NCBI RefSeq assembly: GCF_000455285.1
Contig: NZ_HG005284.1
Span: forward strand, 255,921 to 312,235
DNA length: 56,315 nucleotides
Direction: 5' to 3'
Origin: Candidatus Stoquefichus massiliensis AP9
GTDB taxonomy: Bacteria; Bacillota_I; Bacilli_A; Erysipelotrichales; Coprobacillaceae
Shown here: positions 8,429 to 17,622 of the stretch, in pieces
How positions within the stretch are numbered: the stretch's first letter is position 1
How the letters are laid out: each line of letters starts with the position of its first letter
Program-made: the position numbers and the translations under genes
The notes under the pieces: generated by a model
Told to the model about the DNA's origin: nothing
The model's database searches: none
Seen by the model: only the letters and a program-made list of their open reading frames with translations

Positions 8429-8545
8429 CTAATACATTATTGGCATCACAATAAAGTTAATGCCATTTGTATTAAATGCTACTGTGCCACTGTTATTTGT
8501 TGCAACAACATTAATAGTGTTTTTAACAATGGTGTGTACAATATA
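8429..8545 (-). pseudogene. Remnant of a fourth small tail-region paralogue
   Basis: A frame without a clear start reads IVKNTINVVATNNSG, then GTVAFNTNGINFIVMPIMY and a stop. The ending resembles the C-terminal strand of the preceding 99-aa gene (ANGTIKINYCLMYFA), from which it is separated only by a frame change. It may be the C-terminal leftover of a fourth copy of the small tandem tail genes. Similarity is short, so confidence is low. Confidence 0.3.
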
Positions 8546-8550
8546 ATAAG

Positions 8551-8850
8551 TTATGCAAAGTACATTAAGCAGTAATTGATTTTAATAGTTCCATTAGCAG
8601 GAAGAGGTCTATCAAATACTGCATAAATATAGTCCCCAAGTATTGTTGTGCCATCTATATGTACATCAGTAAGAGTGCCATTAGCATTAGTAGCGAAAAT
8701 AAAAATTTTCCCTACATCTATATTAGAAATATTATATAAACTTGCAAAATCTTTAATTGTTACAATCCGTATAGCCGTGCTTCCTTCCTCCACTGTTCCA
8801 GTAAAATGATCCGTATGTACTACTGGAGCCAATACTGTATAATTTGTCAT
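8551..8850 (-). CDS. Small beta-rich tail-region protein, paralogue 3
   Basis: A 99-aa protein, not matched to a named family. It begins MTNYTVLAPVVHTD and is predominantly strand-forming with many Thr, Ile and Gly residues. Together with the next two genes upstream it forms a tandem set with related starts (MTSY, MTNH, MTNY) and ends. Placement between the fibre proteins and the holin suggests a baseplate or fibre accessory or decoration role. The ribosome site is weak. Confidence 0.55.
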   Translation of the reverse strand: MTNYTVLAPVVHTDHFTGTVEEGSTAIRIVTIKDFASLYNISNIDVGKIFIFATNANGTLTDVHIDGTTILGDYIYAVFDRPLPANGTIKINYCLMYFA

Positions 8851-8882
8851 AATTTAATTTTTTTGCTATCTTGAAAGAGAGA

Positions 8883-9203
8883 TTAAACAAAATAACAATT
8901 GCACCCTATAAATGTGTACCATGTCCAAGAAGGAATATTTGATACTTCAATTTGAAGATTAATTCCGTCATCACTAATTGTCCTGCAATTTAATTGCTGA
9001 CCAGTCGCTGCATGATATCCCGTATTAGTGCCATGCATCTTATCATCATATTCTATAGTCCCAAAAGTTCCATATGCACCAAACATTAGTATGCCTCCAC
9101 GCATACCACCATTGTATCTCTTAACATTTAAAACAACGGATGTTTCACCAGATAAATAGATATCTAATATTCTATCGCCATCAATTGTTGTATGATTTGT
9201 CAT
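8883..9203 (-). CDS. Small beta-rich tail-region protein, paralogue 2
   Basis: A 106-aa protein starting MTNHTTIDGDRILDIY. The middle (GGILMFGAYGTFGTIEYDD) resembles the GSIFIYGFMNNTNGYCGIISY segment of the 114-aa neighbour, cited here as GSIFIYGFMNNTNGY. The shared pattern of start, Gly-rich centre and aromatic C-terminus points to gene duplication. Function is unknown; virion fibre or baseplate association is inferred from position. No strong Shine-Dalgarno precedes the ATG. Confidence 0.55.
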   Translation of the reverse strand: MTNHTTIDGDRILDIYLSGETSVVLNVKRYNGGMRGGILMFGAYGTFGTIEYDDKMHGTNTGYHAATGQQLNCRTISDDGINLQIEVSNIPSWTWYTFIGCNCYFV

Positions 9204-9228
9204 TTTTACTTAATAGCTCTGTGATAGA

Positions 9229-9564
9229 TTAACCATTTGTACGAGCAATTTCAAAGGGGTCTGTTCCTTGTAGGGAATAAACGGAATATTGAGGAACCCA
9301 TATTACACATCTAATAAAATCTGCTGTTACCTCCTGGTAAGAACCAACAACACCAGAGCCAAATATGGTTTGCAGTATAAAACCGTCTTGATTATATGAA
9401 ATGATTCCGCAATATCCATTTGTATTATTCATAAATCCATATATGAATATACTTCCTTTGTCATACATCATTTTATTGCGTCGTATAACTATATGTAGAT
9501 GAGTATATCCTTCCTGTATAACATAATGAAACTTTTCTCCATCAACTGTACAATAACTAGTCAT
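9229..9564 (-). CDS. Small beta-rich tail-region protein, paralogue 1
   Basis: About 111 aa from MTSYCTVDGEKF, chosen because the two downstream paralogues begin at the same motif; a GTG three codons earlier is also open. It has alternating hydrophobic strands and a Gly-rich centre as in the 106-aa neighbour. The start overlaps the region where two of the three possible reading frames of the upstream G-tract ORF end. Likely virion-associated, function unknown. Confidence 0.55.
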   Translation of the reverse strand: MTSYCTVDGEKFHYVIQEGYTHLHIVIRRNKMMYDKGSIFIYGFMNNTNGYCGIISYNQDGFILQTIFGSGVVGSYQEVTADFIRCVIWVPQYSVYSLQGTDPFEIARTNG

Positions 9565-9617
9565 ATCTATCACTGGTGAAAGCTATTAAGCCTTCACCTC
9601 TCTTTCTTTGAGAGATG

Positions 9618-9722
9618 CTACTCTCTGATAGCATCCTCCTTTCGCAAGTTGTAGATACGAAGTGATTTTCGTACCCCCCCCCCGGCTATTTTGGGGGTAT
9701 TTTTATTTTTACTTTTTAGCAT
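9618..9722 (-). CDS. Small ORF containing a G10 tract (candidate phase-variable)
   Basis: The ATG at 9722 follows AGGAGG at 7-nt spacing, a strong ribosome site. The ORF begins MLKSKNKNTPKIAGGG. Codons 14-16 fall in a run of ten Gs. With ten Gs the frame ends after 34 aa. With eleven Gs it would give about 45 aa ending near 9587, and with nine Gs about 54 aa running into the start of the next gene. I do not recognise the product. A homopolymer error in assembly is a real alternative. Confidence 0.5.
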   Translation of the reverse strand: MLKSKNKNTPKIAGGGVRKSLRIYNLRKEDAIRE

Positions 9723-9733
9723 CTTTCTTCCTC

Positions 9734-11209
9734 CTAATCTATTGTGTGGAATTTTATTTTTCCATTTTCATAACCATCAAAAACCATAATCTTGCCTAGA
9801 TCCAGTAACTGTCCATTGTAGTAGACTGGTATTGCAATCTTAAACTTTCCACTTTCTGCGGTTGTTCCAACTGCTATTCCTCTTCCATCACTACTAAAGT
9901 TCATGAGTGTAAAAGTTGGTGGCATTGTCGCATAGGCATACCACGTTCCAAAGTAATCTGTTACTGCTATTCTAAATTGTCTTTCCTTATTAACATCAAA
10001 CGTAACTGTTGTTACGTAGTATGTATCCTTAGAATAACCACTTCCTGTTGTAAAATTTACCCATGTTCCAGCATCATTCAAGTATTGCAAAGCAAAGGAA
10101 TTTGAATTCTTTGAGCCAACAGATGCGATTGAAAATGCATAGGTTATTCTTGCATAGGCACCCGCATTCTCATCGATTGTCCCAGCATTGTTGCACCTCA
10201 CAACATTAAACTTGGAAATACTTGGAGAGTAGTAATCCAGAACAGTAACTGTCTTACTGGCACTTGCCGTTCTTCCGCGGCTGTCTGTGACAGTTGTTGT
10301 TATTGTTACTGTTCCTGCATTCCATAAAACTCCACTTGTAAAGCTGGCACCACCATATGTTCCAATACCACTAACACTTGTTGAATACTGTGTTATCCAG
10401 CTTGAATATGATCCACCAGCACTAATTGCTACCTTCAACTGTGACTTGCCTTTGACATATCCTCCAAACTTCGCTGACAATCCTGATATGGCTTCACTAA
10501 CTGATGGTGCTGATACCCACGGAACAACACTTGCAGGCACATTAACTGTAAAATTGATGTACTTATCTTCACCCACCTGCGTTGAACCGTTATATGTTCT
10601 TAAGATAAGTGTTCCTGTTCCACTCGTTGCATTTCCGATCTGATTACATAAATCCATTGGCACAGTCCACGTTGTAGATGTTCCTACACCACTTGCTATT
10701 CCTGCCCAGCTAATATTTCCAAAACTATACCAAAGAGAGTGTGTAAAAGCCGTACTTGCACGATTGATATTAATTGTCATAGCACTACCGATTGTATTAC
10801 CGCTAATAGCACCAAAAGAACTTGCACGGGGAATTGTTGGAAGTGTAAAGCTTCCAGATAGATTCATCGACCCAATATACGTTCCACTATAAGTAACTGC
10901 TATATTAAAGCTGGCACTAACGCTAACAGACTTTGTACCATCGGCATTATGTCCAACGGAAGTTGTTCCACTACGAATTGTCTTTGAGCCACTTCCACCA
11001 CTTGCTCCGCCAGTATAAGTTCCTGAATAATTGGTTCCGTTGACTGTTACCGAATAGCTTTTGCTGGCACTAAAATTTAAACTTGCATCCCAATGAAGGA
11101 CTAAGCTCCATGATATGGAACTGTTATTGTTTGCAACATTCTGTGAATAAGAATAATCAAAGGTTAGCCACAGATGAGATTTATATGTACTACTTCGTAT
11201 ACTTGCCAT
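9734..11209 (-). CDS. Siphovirus tail fibre/structural protein (DUF859-like)
   Basis: A 491-aa Ser/Thr/Gly-rich beta protein. The N-terminal ~120 residues (SHLWLTFDYSYSQN, WSLVLHWDASLNFSASKSY, RSGTTSVGHNADGTKSVSV) match the DUF859 type found in streptococcal and other Firmicute siphovirus minor tail proteins. The middle contains Ig-like repeats, and the end (FSSDGRGIAVGTTAESGKF) resembles fibre C-termini. It is probably part of the host-recognition apparatus. It lies 6 nt after the baseplate protein gene. Confidence 0.75.
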   Translation of the reverse strand: MASIRSSTYKSHLWLTFDYSYSQNVANNNSSISWSLVLHWDASLNFSASKSYSVTVNGTNYSGTYTGGASGGSGSKTIRSGTTSVGHNADGTKSVSVSASFNIAVTYSGTYIGSMNLSGSFTLPTIPRASSFGAISGNTIGSAMTININRASTAFTHSLWYSFGNISWAGIASGVGTSTTWTVPMDLCNQIGNATSGTGTLILRTYNGSTQVGEDKYINFTVNVPASVVPWVSAPSVSEAISGLSAKFGGYVKGKSQLKVAISAGGSYSSWITQYSTSVSGIGTYGGASFTSGVLWNAGTVTITTTVTDSRGRTASASKTVTVLDYYSPSISKFNVVRCNNAGTIDENAGAYARITYAFSIASVGSKNSNSFALQYLNDAGTWVNFTTGSGYSKDTYYVTTVTFDVNKERQFRIAVTDYFGTWYAYATMPPTFTLMNFSSDGRGIAVGTTAESGKFKIAIPVYYNGQLLDLGKIMVFDGYENGKIKFHTID

Positions 11210-11215
11210 CTATAA

Positions 11216-14200
11216 TCACCCCACCTTCTTGAAATCTAGAGAACCATTACTTCTTGGAACAAATACAAAGTTGCCTATCCTCAATGAATTTGTGAACTCA
11301 CCATCAATAACAAATAGGCGACTGTTTGTAAAATAAGCGAGCTCTTTTTGAGACTGTTTGAATACAATTCTATCGTTTTCAATAGTTAGGGTTAGTCCAT
11401 CCTGACTATTTCCTAGAAGAATGCCTCCGTCCTCAAACTTTATATACTTAAGAATCCTTTCATAATTTTCTTTTTGTTCATTGTCAAGGTTTTTAAACTG
11501 TTCTGTTAGTGTTTCAAAGTTAAACGTCCATGACTCACTATCCTGCTCGAGTTTAGTGGTTTTTTGTGCTAGCAATTCACCGTCTTTTTTAGAATAATAG
11601 CTAGCAGACACTTCCTGTTTTATCGTATCCGCAGTTTTAATAATTTCGGAACTAAACTCCGCTTTTGCACTGCTTAGCTGTGTAGCTAAGTCTGCTGCTG
11701 CCTCATCAAACTTTTCATTCATATCTACTTCTAAATCATTAACAGCCTCCCAGGAACTGTCGCATATAGGACTTGTATATGCTGTAGAAGTAGGATTCTT
11801 ATATGTTATGGCATAGCGTGTCCACAAATACAATCCTGTACTCCATGTTGGCATTGCAGTCACCCAGCTACCACCACTCTGTGCTGTTTTGGATGTACTA
11901 AGATAATATTGCTGTTCAATTGTATTAACTCCTGTTCCAGTAGCACCATTACTCCCATTCTTAGGAATGTAGGCAACACTATAAGTCGTAGACGTTGTGT
12001 TGTCTGTATAGGCAATAACAGTTTTAGACCATAGATACTGTCCTTGTGCAACCGATGGAATAGAAGTAGCCCACGTTCCAGTTGGTGCAATTGTTCCACT
12101 TGTTCCAGCCTGATAGGTAATTGCTGTAGACATAATTCCTTTGCCTGCTGGTCCCTGTGGTCCTGTTGAACCTGTATTTCCTTTATTTCCATATACACCA
12201 ATAACTCTTTTTGCGGTTTCCTTTGTTGTGTTATTTGTATACTTGATCATTTCATAATTCCACAAGTATTTATTTGTCTCTGTCATGCCTGGTGGAGTCG
12301 TTACCCAGCTCGTTGGTGCTGATGTATTGCTTGTGCTTACCTGATAATATTCAGTAATTGCACTTATTCCCACACCAGTTGATCCTGTAGAACCTGTATC
12401 TCCATAAGCACCAATAATACAAGGTGTACTTGCTGTGGTAGAGTTGTCTGTATAAGTGATCACTTCATAGTTCCATAAATATTTTTTTGATGATGAAACA
12501 GACTGTACAGACGTTGTCCATCCTGATGTACTTGCTGTGATTCCACTACTGCTTGCAGTAGCTAAATAATAATTTGTGATTGACTTAATCCCTTTACCTG
12601 CATCTCCCTTATCACCCTTGATAAGAGACCACGTATAATCAGCAGCATTTGTTGATTCAGTTGGTGTTGTCTTATTATAAGCCAAACCAATATAAGTCTT
12701 TCCAGTTGGATCATCACTCATGTTTGCTCCTGATGAAGATGTTGCATACTTGATCCATGTATAGAAAGTCTTTCCATCTGCTCCCTTACCACCTGCAACA
12801 CCTTGATCACCTTTTTCACCTTTGATGAGTGACCATGTGTAATCACTGTAGTTATTGCTTTCTGTAGACGTTTCCTTGTTATAAGCTAAACCAATATAGG
12901 CTTTACCAGTAGGATTATCTGACATACCAGTTGTTGGTGTATCAGCATATTTCAGCCATGTATAATACTGTTTACCATCTGTACCCTTTGGACCTTGAAC
13001 ACCTTGAGGTCCTTGTGGTCCAACTTGTCCATCCTGGCCATCCTTGCCTGTCTTCGTAGAAATAACTGTTAGTTCCTCTTTCTTGGAAATCAGATCTAAG
13101 GTTGCAGTGCACACAAATGTTACAGTCTCCTCAAAGTTATGACTGATTGTGAGTATATTGTTGTTGACATGTTCTCCTGCTACTAATGGTTCAAGAGCAT
13201 TCTCTGTCTTGCGTTTCCACTCATACCTGGCATCATTTAATTCATTTCCTTCAAGATCATAGGCATGTGCGGTAATCACAAGATTGTTTGCAAAGAAATC
13301 AGGAATGTATGTTTGTGCATTACTGTCATAGACCTGATTGACCAGTCTGTTTGTCTCAAGATAAACAGTAAAGTTCTTAAAAACCTTATCTACATTTTCT
13401 TCAGTCCTTTTTATAGTCTCCTGAATACCATCTAAAGAAACTTTAAATTCTGCCTGCTGACTGCCAAGTTCGTCCTGCTGCTTTGCAAGAATGCTCAGAC
13501 TGAGATCCTGCTCATTAGTAATAACCTGCAGTCTTCTTATCTTTGCAGAGTTTGATACTCTCACACCTACTGTTTCCTGATTTTCACTAGCAAACTCTCC
13601 GCTAAGGATATAATCAGGTTCATCCCCACCAGCATATTTCTCTTCAAAGTTCAGTACAACAAATGAGAATTCATCCAGACATTTAATAACATTTCCTAAT
13701 GTCAGGTTATCACAGTAATCAGCATTTACATTTTGTGCTGAGTTGACTGATAATCCTATCAGTTTCTGCGAAACTATATTGATATGTTCCTGATCAGTAA
13801 TATAGATGTTATCGCTACTTAAGAAATAGGTATTAGCATCTTCAGTCCCTTTATCAAATATCCTGATTCCATCATTGAATGTAACTTTTGAAATAATATA
13901 TGGATTGCCTTTCTTATAGTCAAGAAGGTCCTTATATTCAGCGAAAATAGTACTTTGAAACGGAATAAAAACAGCCCTGCTATACTGATCATGACCTGCC
14001 ATCACATTGCATCCGCTTATTTCGCCAATCCATCTCAGATAGCTGCGCATAGTTAATGTAGAATCGTACTGGTTTGTTTCCCTATTTAAGATTGTTTGAT
14101 CAACAGAACTGTAGTCTATCTCAATGCCTGTAATACTTTGCATTTCCATTAGCTGTGCTTCAATTGTTGCTGGATATTCAATTTTTGTATTGTAGCTGGC

Positions 14201-14482
14201 ATCAAAAATATACATGCAATCATAGAGAGTCAATTCCAGAATGGAATCCCATGTTTCTGGCATTTCATACGCCTTAAAAAAGTACTTATTTGATTTTGGT
14301 GTTGGCTGTACTTCAAAAACCGCATCATTAACTGTTTTATAATCAAATAATCCATTAGAGTTATCCAAAGATACTTTTAATGCTTGAGTTGGAGCATTGC
14401 CAACAATTCTGTTCATGCTGCCACTTCTCTTATAGCTTAATAAAATATCGGATATATCTTTGTTGTTCATTTTTATGATCAT
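11216..14482 (-). CDS. Tail-associated baseplate/fibre protein with collagen-like triplets and tandem repeats
   Basis: A 1088-aa virion protein. The N-terminal ~330 residues resemble a baseplate hub / tail endopeptidase-type domain (MRSYLRWIGEISGCNVMAGH). Around residues 475-500 are collagen-like Gly-X-Y triplets (GPQGPQGVQGPKG). Next come two copies of a ~55-residue unit (YTWLKYADTPTTGMSDNPTGK) and about four copies of another (KYLWNYEVITYTDN), separated by further Gly-X-Y spacers. A coiled coil (residues ~935-1020) and a terminal fibre module (GGILLGNSQDGLTLTIEND) follow. The trimeric fibre role is inferred. The ribosome site is GGAGG. Repeats offer material for length variation. Confidence 0.75.
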   Translation of the reverse strand: MIIKMNNKDISDILLSYKRSGSMNRIVGNAPTQALKVSLDNSNGLFDYKTVNDAVFEVQPTPKSNKYFFKAYEMPETWDSILELTLYDCMYIFDASYNTKIEYPATIEAQLMEMQSITGIEIDYSSVDQTILNRETNQYDSTLTMRSYLRWIGEISGCNVMAGHDQYSRAVFIPFQSTIFAEYKDLLDYKKGNPYIISKVTFNDGIRIFDKGTEDANTYFLSSDNIYITDQEHINIVSQKLIGLSVNSAQNVNADYCDNLTLGNVIKCLDEFSFVVLNFEEKYAGGDEPDYILSGEFASENQETVGVRVSNSAKIRRLQVITNEQDLSLSILAKQQDELGSQQAEFKVSLDGIQETIKRTEENVDKVFKNFTVYLETNRLVNQVYDSNAQTYIPDFFANNLVITAHAYDLEGNELNDARYEWKRKTENALEPLVAGEHVNNNILTISHNFEETVTFVCTATLDLISKKEELTVISTKTGKDGQDGQVGPQGPQGVQGPKGTDGKQYYTWLKYADTPTTGMSDNPTGKAYIGLAYNKETSTESNNYSDYTWSLIKGEKGDQGVAGGKGADGKTFYTWIKYATSSSGANMSDDPTGKTYIGLAYNKTTPTESTNAADYTWSLIKGDKGDAGKGIKSITNYYLATASSSGITASTSGWTTSVQSVSSSKKYLWNYEVITYTDNSTTASTPCIIGAYGDTGSTGSTGVGISAITEYYQVSTSNTSAPTSWVTTPPGMTETNKYLWNYEMIKYTNNTTKETAKRVIGVYGNKGNTGSTGPQGPAGKGIMSTAITYQAGTSGTIAPTGTWATSIPSVAQGQYLWSKTVIAYTDNTTSTTYSVAYIPKNGSNGATGTGVNTIEQQYYLSTSKTAQSGGSWVTAMPTWSTGLYLWTRYAITYKNPTSTAYTSPICDSSWEAVNDLEVDMNEKFDEAAADLATQLSSAKAEFSSEIIKTADTIKQEVSASYYSKKDGELLAQKTTKLEQDSESWTFNFETLTEQFKNLDNEQKENYERILKYIKFEDGGILLGNSQDGLTLTIENDRIVFKQSQKELAYFTNSRLFVIDGEFTNSLRIGNFVFVPRSNGSLDFKKVG

Positions 14483-14486
14483 ATGC

Positions 14487-14855
14487 CTACACCTCCGTCA
14501 TATCAAAAGAAAACGACTGAGCTTTATGTCCAGTCGCTGTATTAATATAATTGAATTTCTTTTTGTTTGAATACATCTCAATGGTTCCAACAATTCCTTC
14601 ATTAGGAAGATAAAGTTCTGCACTATAAGTCTGCGGCTTAATCATTTTCATAATTTTCATCACATCAGGCATATCCTTTAAGTTATATGTCAGTGAGATC
14701 TTCATCACCTCACCACGTGTACGTTTTCTTCTTAACTTCCCTGTAGTGACATATCGCTTAGACTGTTCACTATCCAGATCTTCAAAGCTAACATCATATG
14801 AAGAAGGAGCTGGCAATTCAGCTCCTTCAATCTTAATTGTAACATTACTCACCAT
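14487..14855 (-). CDS. Phage tail protein (small, between tape measure and baseplate)
   Basis: A 122-aa protein with SYDVSFEDLDSEQSKRYVTTGKL, cited as SYDVSFEDLDSEQSKRY, and GEVMKISLTYNLKDMPD. It resembles the DUF6711-type small tail proteins that occur directly after tape measure genes in Firmicute siphoviruses. Ribosome site AGGAGGAG. It is 8 nt from the tape measure stop and 4 nt from the next gene. A structural or baseplate-assembly role is inferred from position. Confidence 0.65.
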   Translation of the reverse strand: MVSNVTIKIEGAELPAPSSYDVSFEDLDSEQSKRYVTTGKLRRKRTRGEVMKISLTYNLKDMPDVMKIMKMIKPQTYSAELYLPNEGIVGTIEMYSNKKKFNYINTATGHKAQSFSFDMTEV

Positions 14856-14863
14856 ATCTCCTC

Positions 14864-17563
14864 CTAATAGTCAAAGACAGATTCTCCTGTCTTGACTTCA
14901 TACTCCTTAATATTCCTGATAACCATCTGTGTCAGACGTTCACCAGTTTCCAAGACAAGATTGATTATGTAAGTTCCTCCGCCACTGCCATTAGCTGGCA
15001 TTCTTGAAAGAATCTTATCAGCAATCATATCAAGCCCCTGTGTATTTCTTTTCAATGGAATAACAGCCTCAGTTCCTGCTTCACCAAAGATTCCTAAGGT
15101 TGGCTTGCTGGCAATCATACCTTGTGCAAGTCGTGGAATTTTAGGAACACTGAATCCTTTTCCACCAACAAGCGGTACCCAATCAGGTATCTTAATCTTA
15201 TTCAATCCACCAAGAAAACTGTTTATTCCATCAATGATTGCGTTGATAGGTGATTTGAAGATATTCGCAAATCCTTTGACAATGTTTGAGAAAATGTCCT
15301 TTACACCCTGCCATGCTCTTTTCCAGTTGCCTGTGAAAACACCAGATACAAAAGTCGTAATACCATTAAACACGCCCTTGATCATGCTCCATACAGATTT
15401 GATGCCTGAGCATAATGTATTCATTGGAACTCCGAGCAGTCCGAGTGATTTTGTCCAGTCAGTATTGAATGCACCAGATACAAATTTAGCTACATTATTG
15501 AATGAATCTTTAACATAGCCCCACTGCCTAGAAAAGAAGCCAGCAACCGGTTCAAAGAAATCACAGATATTTTTAATTGATTCATCAAAGATACCACATA
15601 TATTCTTCCATGCTGTATCCATATCTAAAGTAAACAGCCCAACAAAGAACTCAAGAACTATCTTTGCAACCGCCAATATTGCATCAAAGACACCTTCAAT
15701 AATTGGCTGTGCTGTTTCAAATGATGCTGCAAATATACCAATTATAGCATCTGCAATCGGCTGCAGGCATTCACTCCAGAATAGATTCAACATCTGCATG
15801 ACAAGCTCTACACCTGGTTTCCATTTCTCCCATACTTTCATAACTGCATTTAGCGCAGCTGAGAATAAGCCGACAAGAAAATTAACCAAAGGTGCCAGAA
15901 CCGTATTCCATAATATAAGAATAACAGATGAAACCAACTGGATAGTCGTTACAAATACATTTGCAAGAAAGGATGCTATTGGTACAAGAACAGTCATAAA
16001 CACATCAGCCAGAAAAGCAAACAACGGCTGTATGATTTCCGTCCATAAGCCAGATAAAATCGAGGCAATATTTGACAATGCCTCATTGACAAGATTTTTG
16101 AAGCCATCACTTGTCTGGTACAGATAAATCAGTGCTGCTGTTACTGCACCTATAGCAGCAGAAATCCCTATAGCTGTGCCTGCAGCTGTTCCAAAGACTG
16201 AAGTTAATCCTGACATGATGCCATTTCCCGATAAAATTTCACCAAAGAATGTAGAGGCACATAACCCAAGAAACTTAAATGTATCTCCAAAAGTCTGTAA
16301 TACCTTTGATGTGCTTCCCCAGTTTCTCAATAGACCAAATACTGCAAATCCAGTAGCCAGTCCACCCAGCAAAGATGTTATAGCTGGCACATTCTTAGAG
16401 ACCCAGCTTTTCAGTAAGTCTATCTTTGCTATAACTTTGTCCACTGCCTTATCTACTCCTGAAGTATCTGGCTCTTCAAATGCACTTCCCCAGTCAATAG
16501 AGCCAACATCATAGCCACCGCCTGCACTGCTTCCACCTGCTGCAGAGCCTGTACCAGAAGAATTGCTATTTGTTTCACTTAGAATATTGAGATCATCAAA
16601 TCCAGCAAGCACACCTTTTATTTCCTTTGCTGCCTTCTTTGCCTTTCCTCCTGTTCCATCAAGTGCCTTTCCAACTCCTCCAACAGAATTTGATGCCAAT
16701 GATGCATCATTGGCTACAGCGCTCATTACGCTACTCTTGGCATTCTGTTTTGATTGTCCTCCAAAGAGTTTACCAAAAACTCCTGCTATGACATTTGCTA
16801 GTGTTATGAATTTTCCAATAACTGTATTAATCACCTGAATAACAGGTGTAAATACAGAAATCAGTCCATTCCCAATTATGCCTAGAAGCTGTTTCCACTG
16901 CTCCTGAAGTATACGTACCTGGTTAGCCCATGTTCCGCTTGTTCGTGCAAAATCTCCTTGTGTAAACGCCAGTCTATCCAATACAAAATTGTATCTCAAT
17001 GTTGTCTGCTCAGCTTGAGTCATATCATTGATATTTTTTGTGATCCCCTGTGATAATGCAAACTGTTTGAGATTAGCCTGAGTCATAACTACGCCAAGTT
17101 CCTTTAACGTTTCAGTTTCACCTGTAAAGACTGACTTAAGCCTTACATCAGCAAGTTCCTGAGAAATATTAAAGAAAGAAGCTACATCTCCAGTCAGACC
17201 AGCTAATGTAATGGCCATATCTGATGCAGCACTATTATTTATCTGTGCACTCTTAGCCATAGACATATATGTGCTTGCTGTTTTCTTGGCACTCAGTTCA
17301 CTCATGCCAAACTGCTGTATAGATTTTTTAGCAAAACGTTCTGCCTTCCATGACATCTCTCCAAAAGCTGTATCAACAACATTCTGTACTTCAGTCAGAC
17401 TGCTTGCTACTGCAACTGCTTCCTTGCCTAACTTGTATAATCCAAATCCTGCAGCTGCTGATGCTACCATAGACTTTATCCCAGACATTGACTTATTGAT
17501 TCTATTTGCCTGTGTTTCGATAGTGCCAGCAGAAGATTTAGCATCTGCTGTCGCAGTTTTCAA
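14864..17563 (-). CDS. Tail tape measure protein
   Basis: At least 899 aa. Coiled-coil and Ser/Ala-rich N-terminus (VEELQNVVDTAFGEMSWKAERF region with KKTASTYMSMAKSAQ), two hydrophobic blocks (about residues 395-420 and 470-580), and a C-terminal GEAGTEAVIPLKRN motif typical of tape measures. It sets tail length and aids DNA entry. In-frame homologous-looking sequence (STLEELKVIISAETKKFSSAL) extends 21 codons upstream to a stop, without any ATG, GTG or TTG. The first standard in-frame start is a TTG at 17563 that has no ribosome site. A GTG with perfect GGGAG spacing at about 17629 is out of frame by one base. Confidence 0.88.
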   Translation of the reverse strand: MKTATADAKSSAGTIETQANRINKSMSGIKSMVASAAAGFGLYKLGKEAVAVASSLTEVQNVVDTAFGEMSWKAERFAKKSIQQFGMSELSAKKTASTYMSMAKSAQINNSAASDMAITLAGLTGDVASFFNISQELADVRLKSVFTGETETLKELGVVMTQANLKQFALSQGITKNINDMTQAEQTTLRYNFVLDRLAFTQGDFARTSGTWANQVRILQEQWKQLLGIIGNGLISVFTPVIQVINTVIGKFITLANVIAGVFGKLFGGQSKQNAKSSVMSAVANDASLASNSVGGVGKALDGTGGKAKKAAKEIKGVLAGFDDLNILSETNSNSSGTGSAAGGSSAGGGYDVGSIDWGSAFEEPDTSGVDKAVDKVIAKIDLLKSWVSKNVPAITSLLGGLATGFAVFGLLRNWGSTSKVLQTFGDTFKFLGLCASTFFGEILSGNGIMSGLTSVFGTAAGTAIGISAAIGAVTAALIYLYQTSDGFKNLVNEALSNIASILSGLWTEIIQPLFAFLADVFMTVLVPIASFLANVFVTTIQLVSSVILILWNTVLAPLVNFLVGLFSAALNAVMKVWEKWKPGVELVMQMLNLFWSECLQPIADAIIGIFAASFETAQPIIEGVFDAILAVAKIVLEFFVGLFTLDMDTAWKNICGIFDESIKNICDFFEPVAGFFSRQWGYVKDSFNNVAKFVSGAFNTDWTKSLGLLGVPMNTLCSGIKSVWSMIKGVFNGITTFVSGVFTGNWKRAWQGVKDIFSNIVKGFANIFKSPINAIIDGINSFLGGLNKIKIPDWVPLVGGKGFSVPKIPRLAQGMIASKPTLGIFGEAGTEAVIPLKRNTQGLDMIADKILSRMPANGSGGGTYIINLVLETGERLTQMVIRNIKEYEVKTGESVFDY

Positions 17564-17622
17564 TGCACTGCTGAATTTCTTAGTTTCAGCAGATATAATT
17601 ACTTTTAATTCCTCTAATGTGC

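Noticed and set aside
11860-12201. Alternative minus-strand ORF inside the fibre gene
   Set aside because: Gln/Leu-rich shadow of the collagen-like repeats in another frame.
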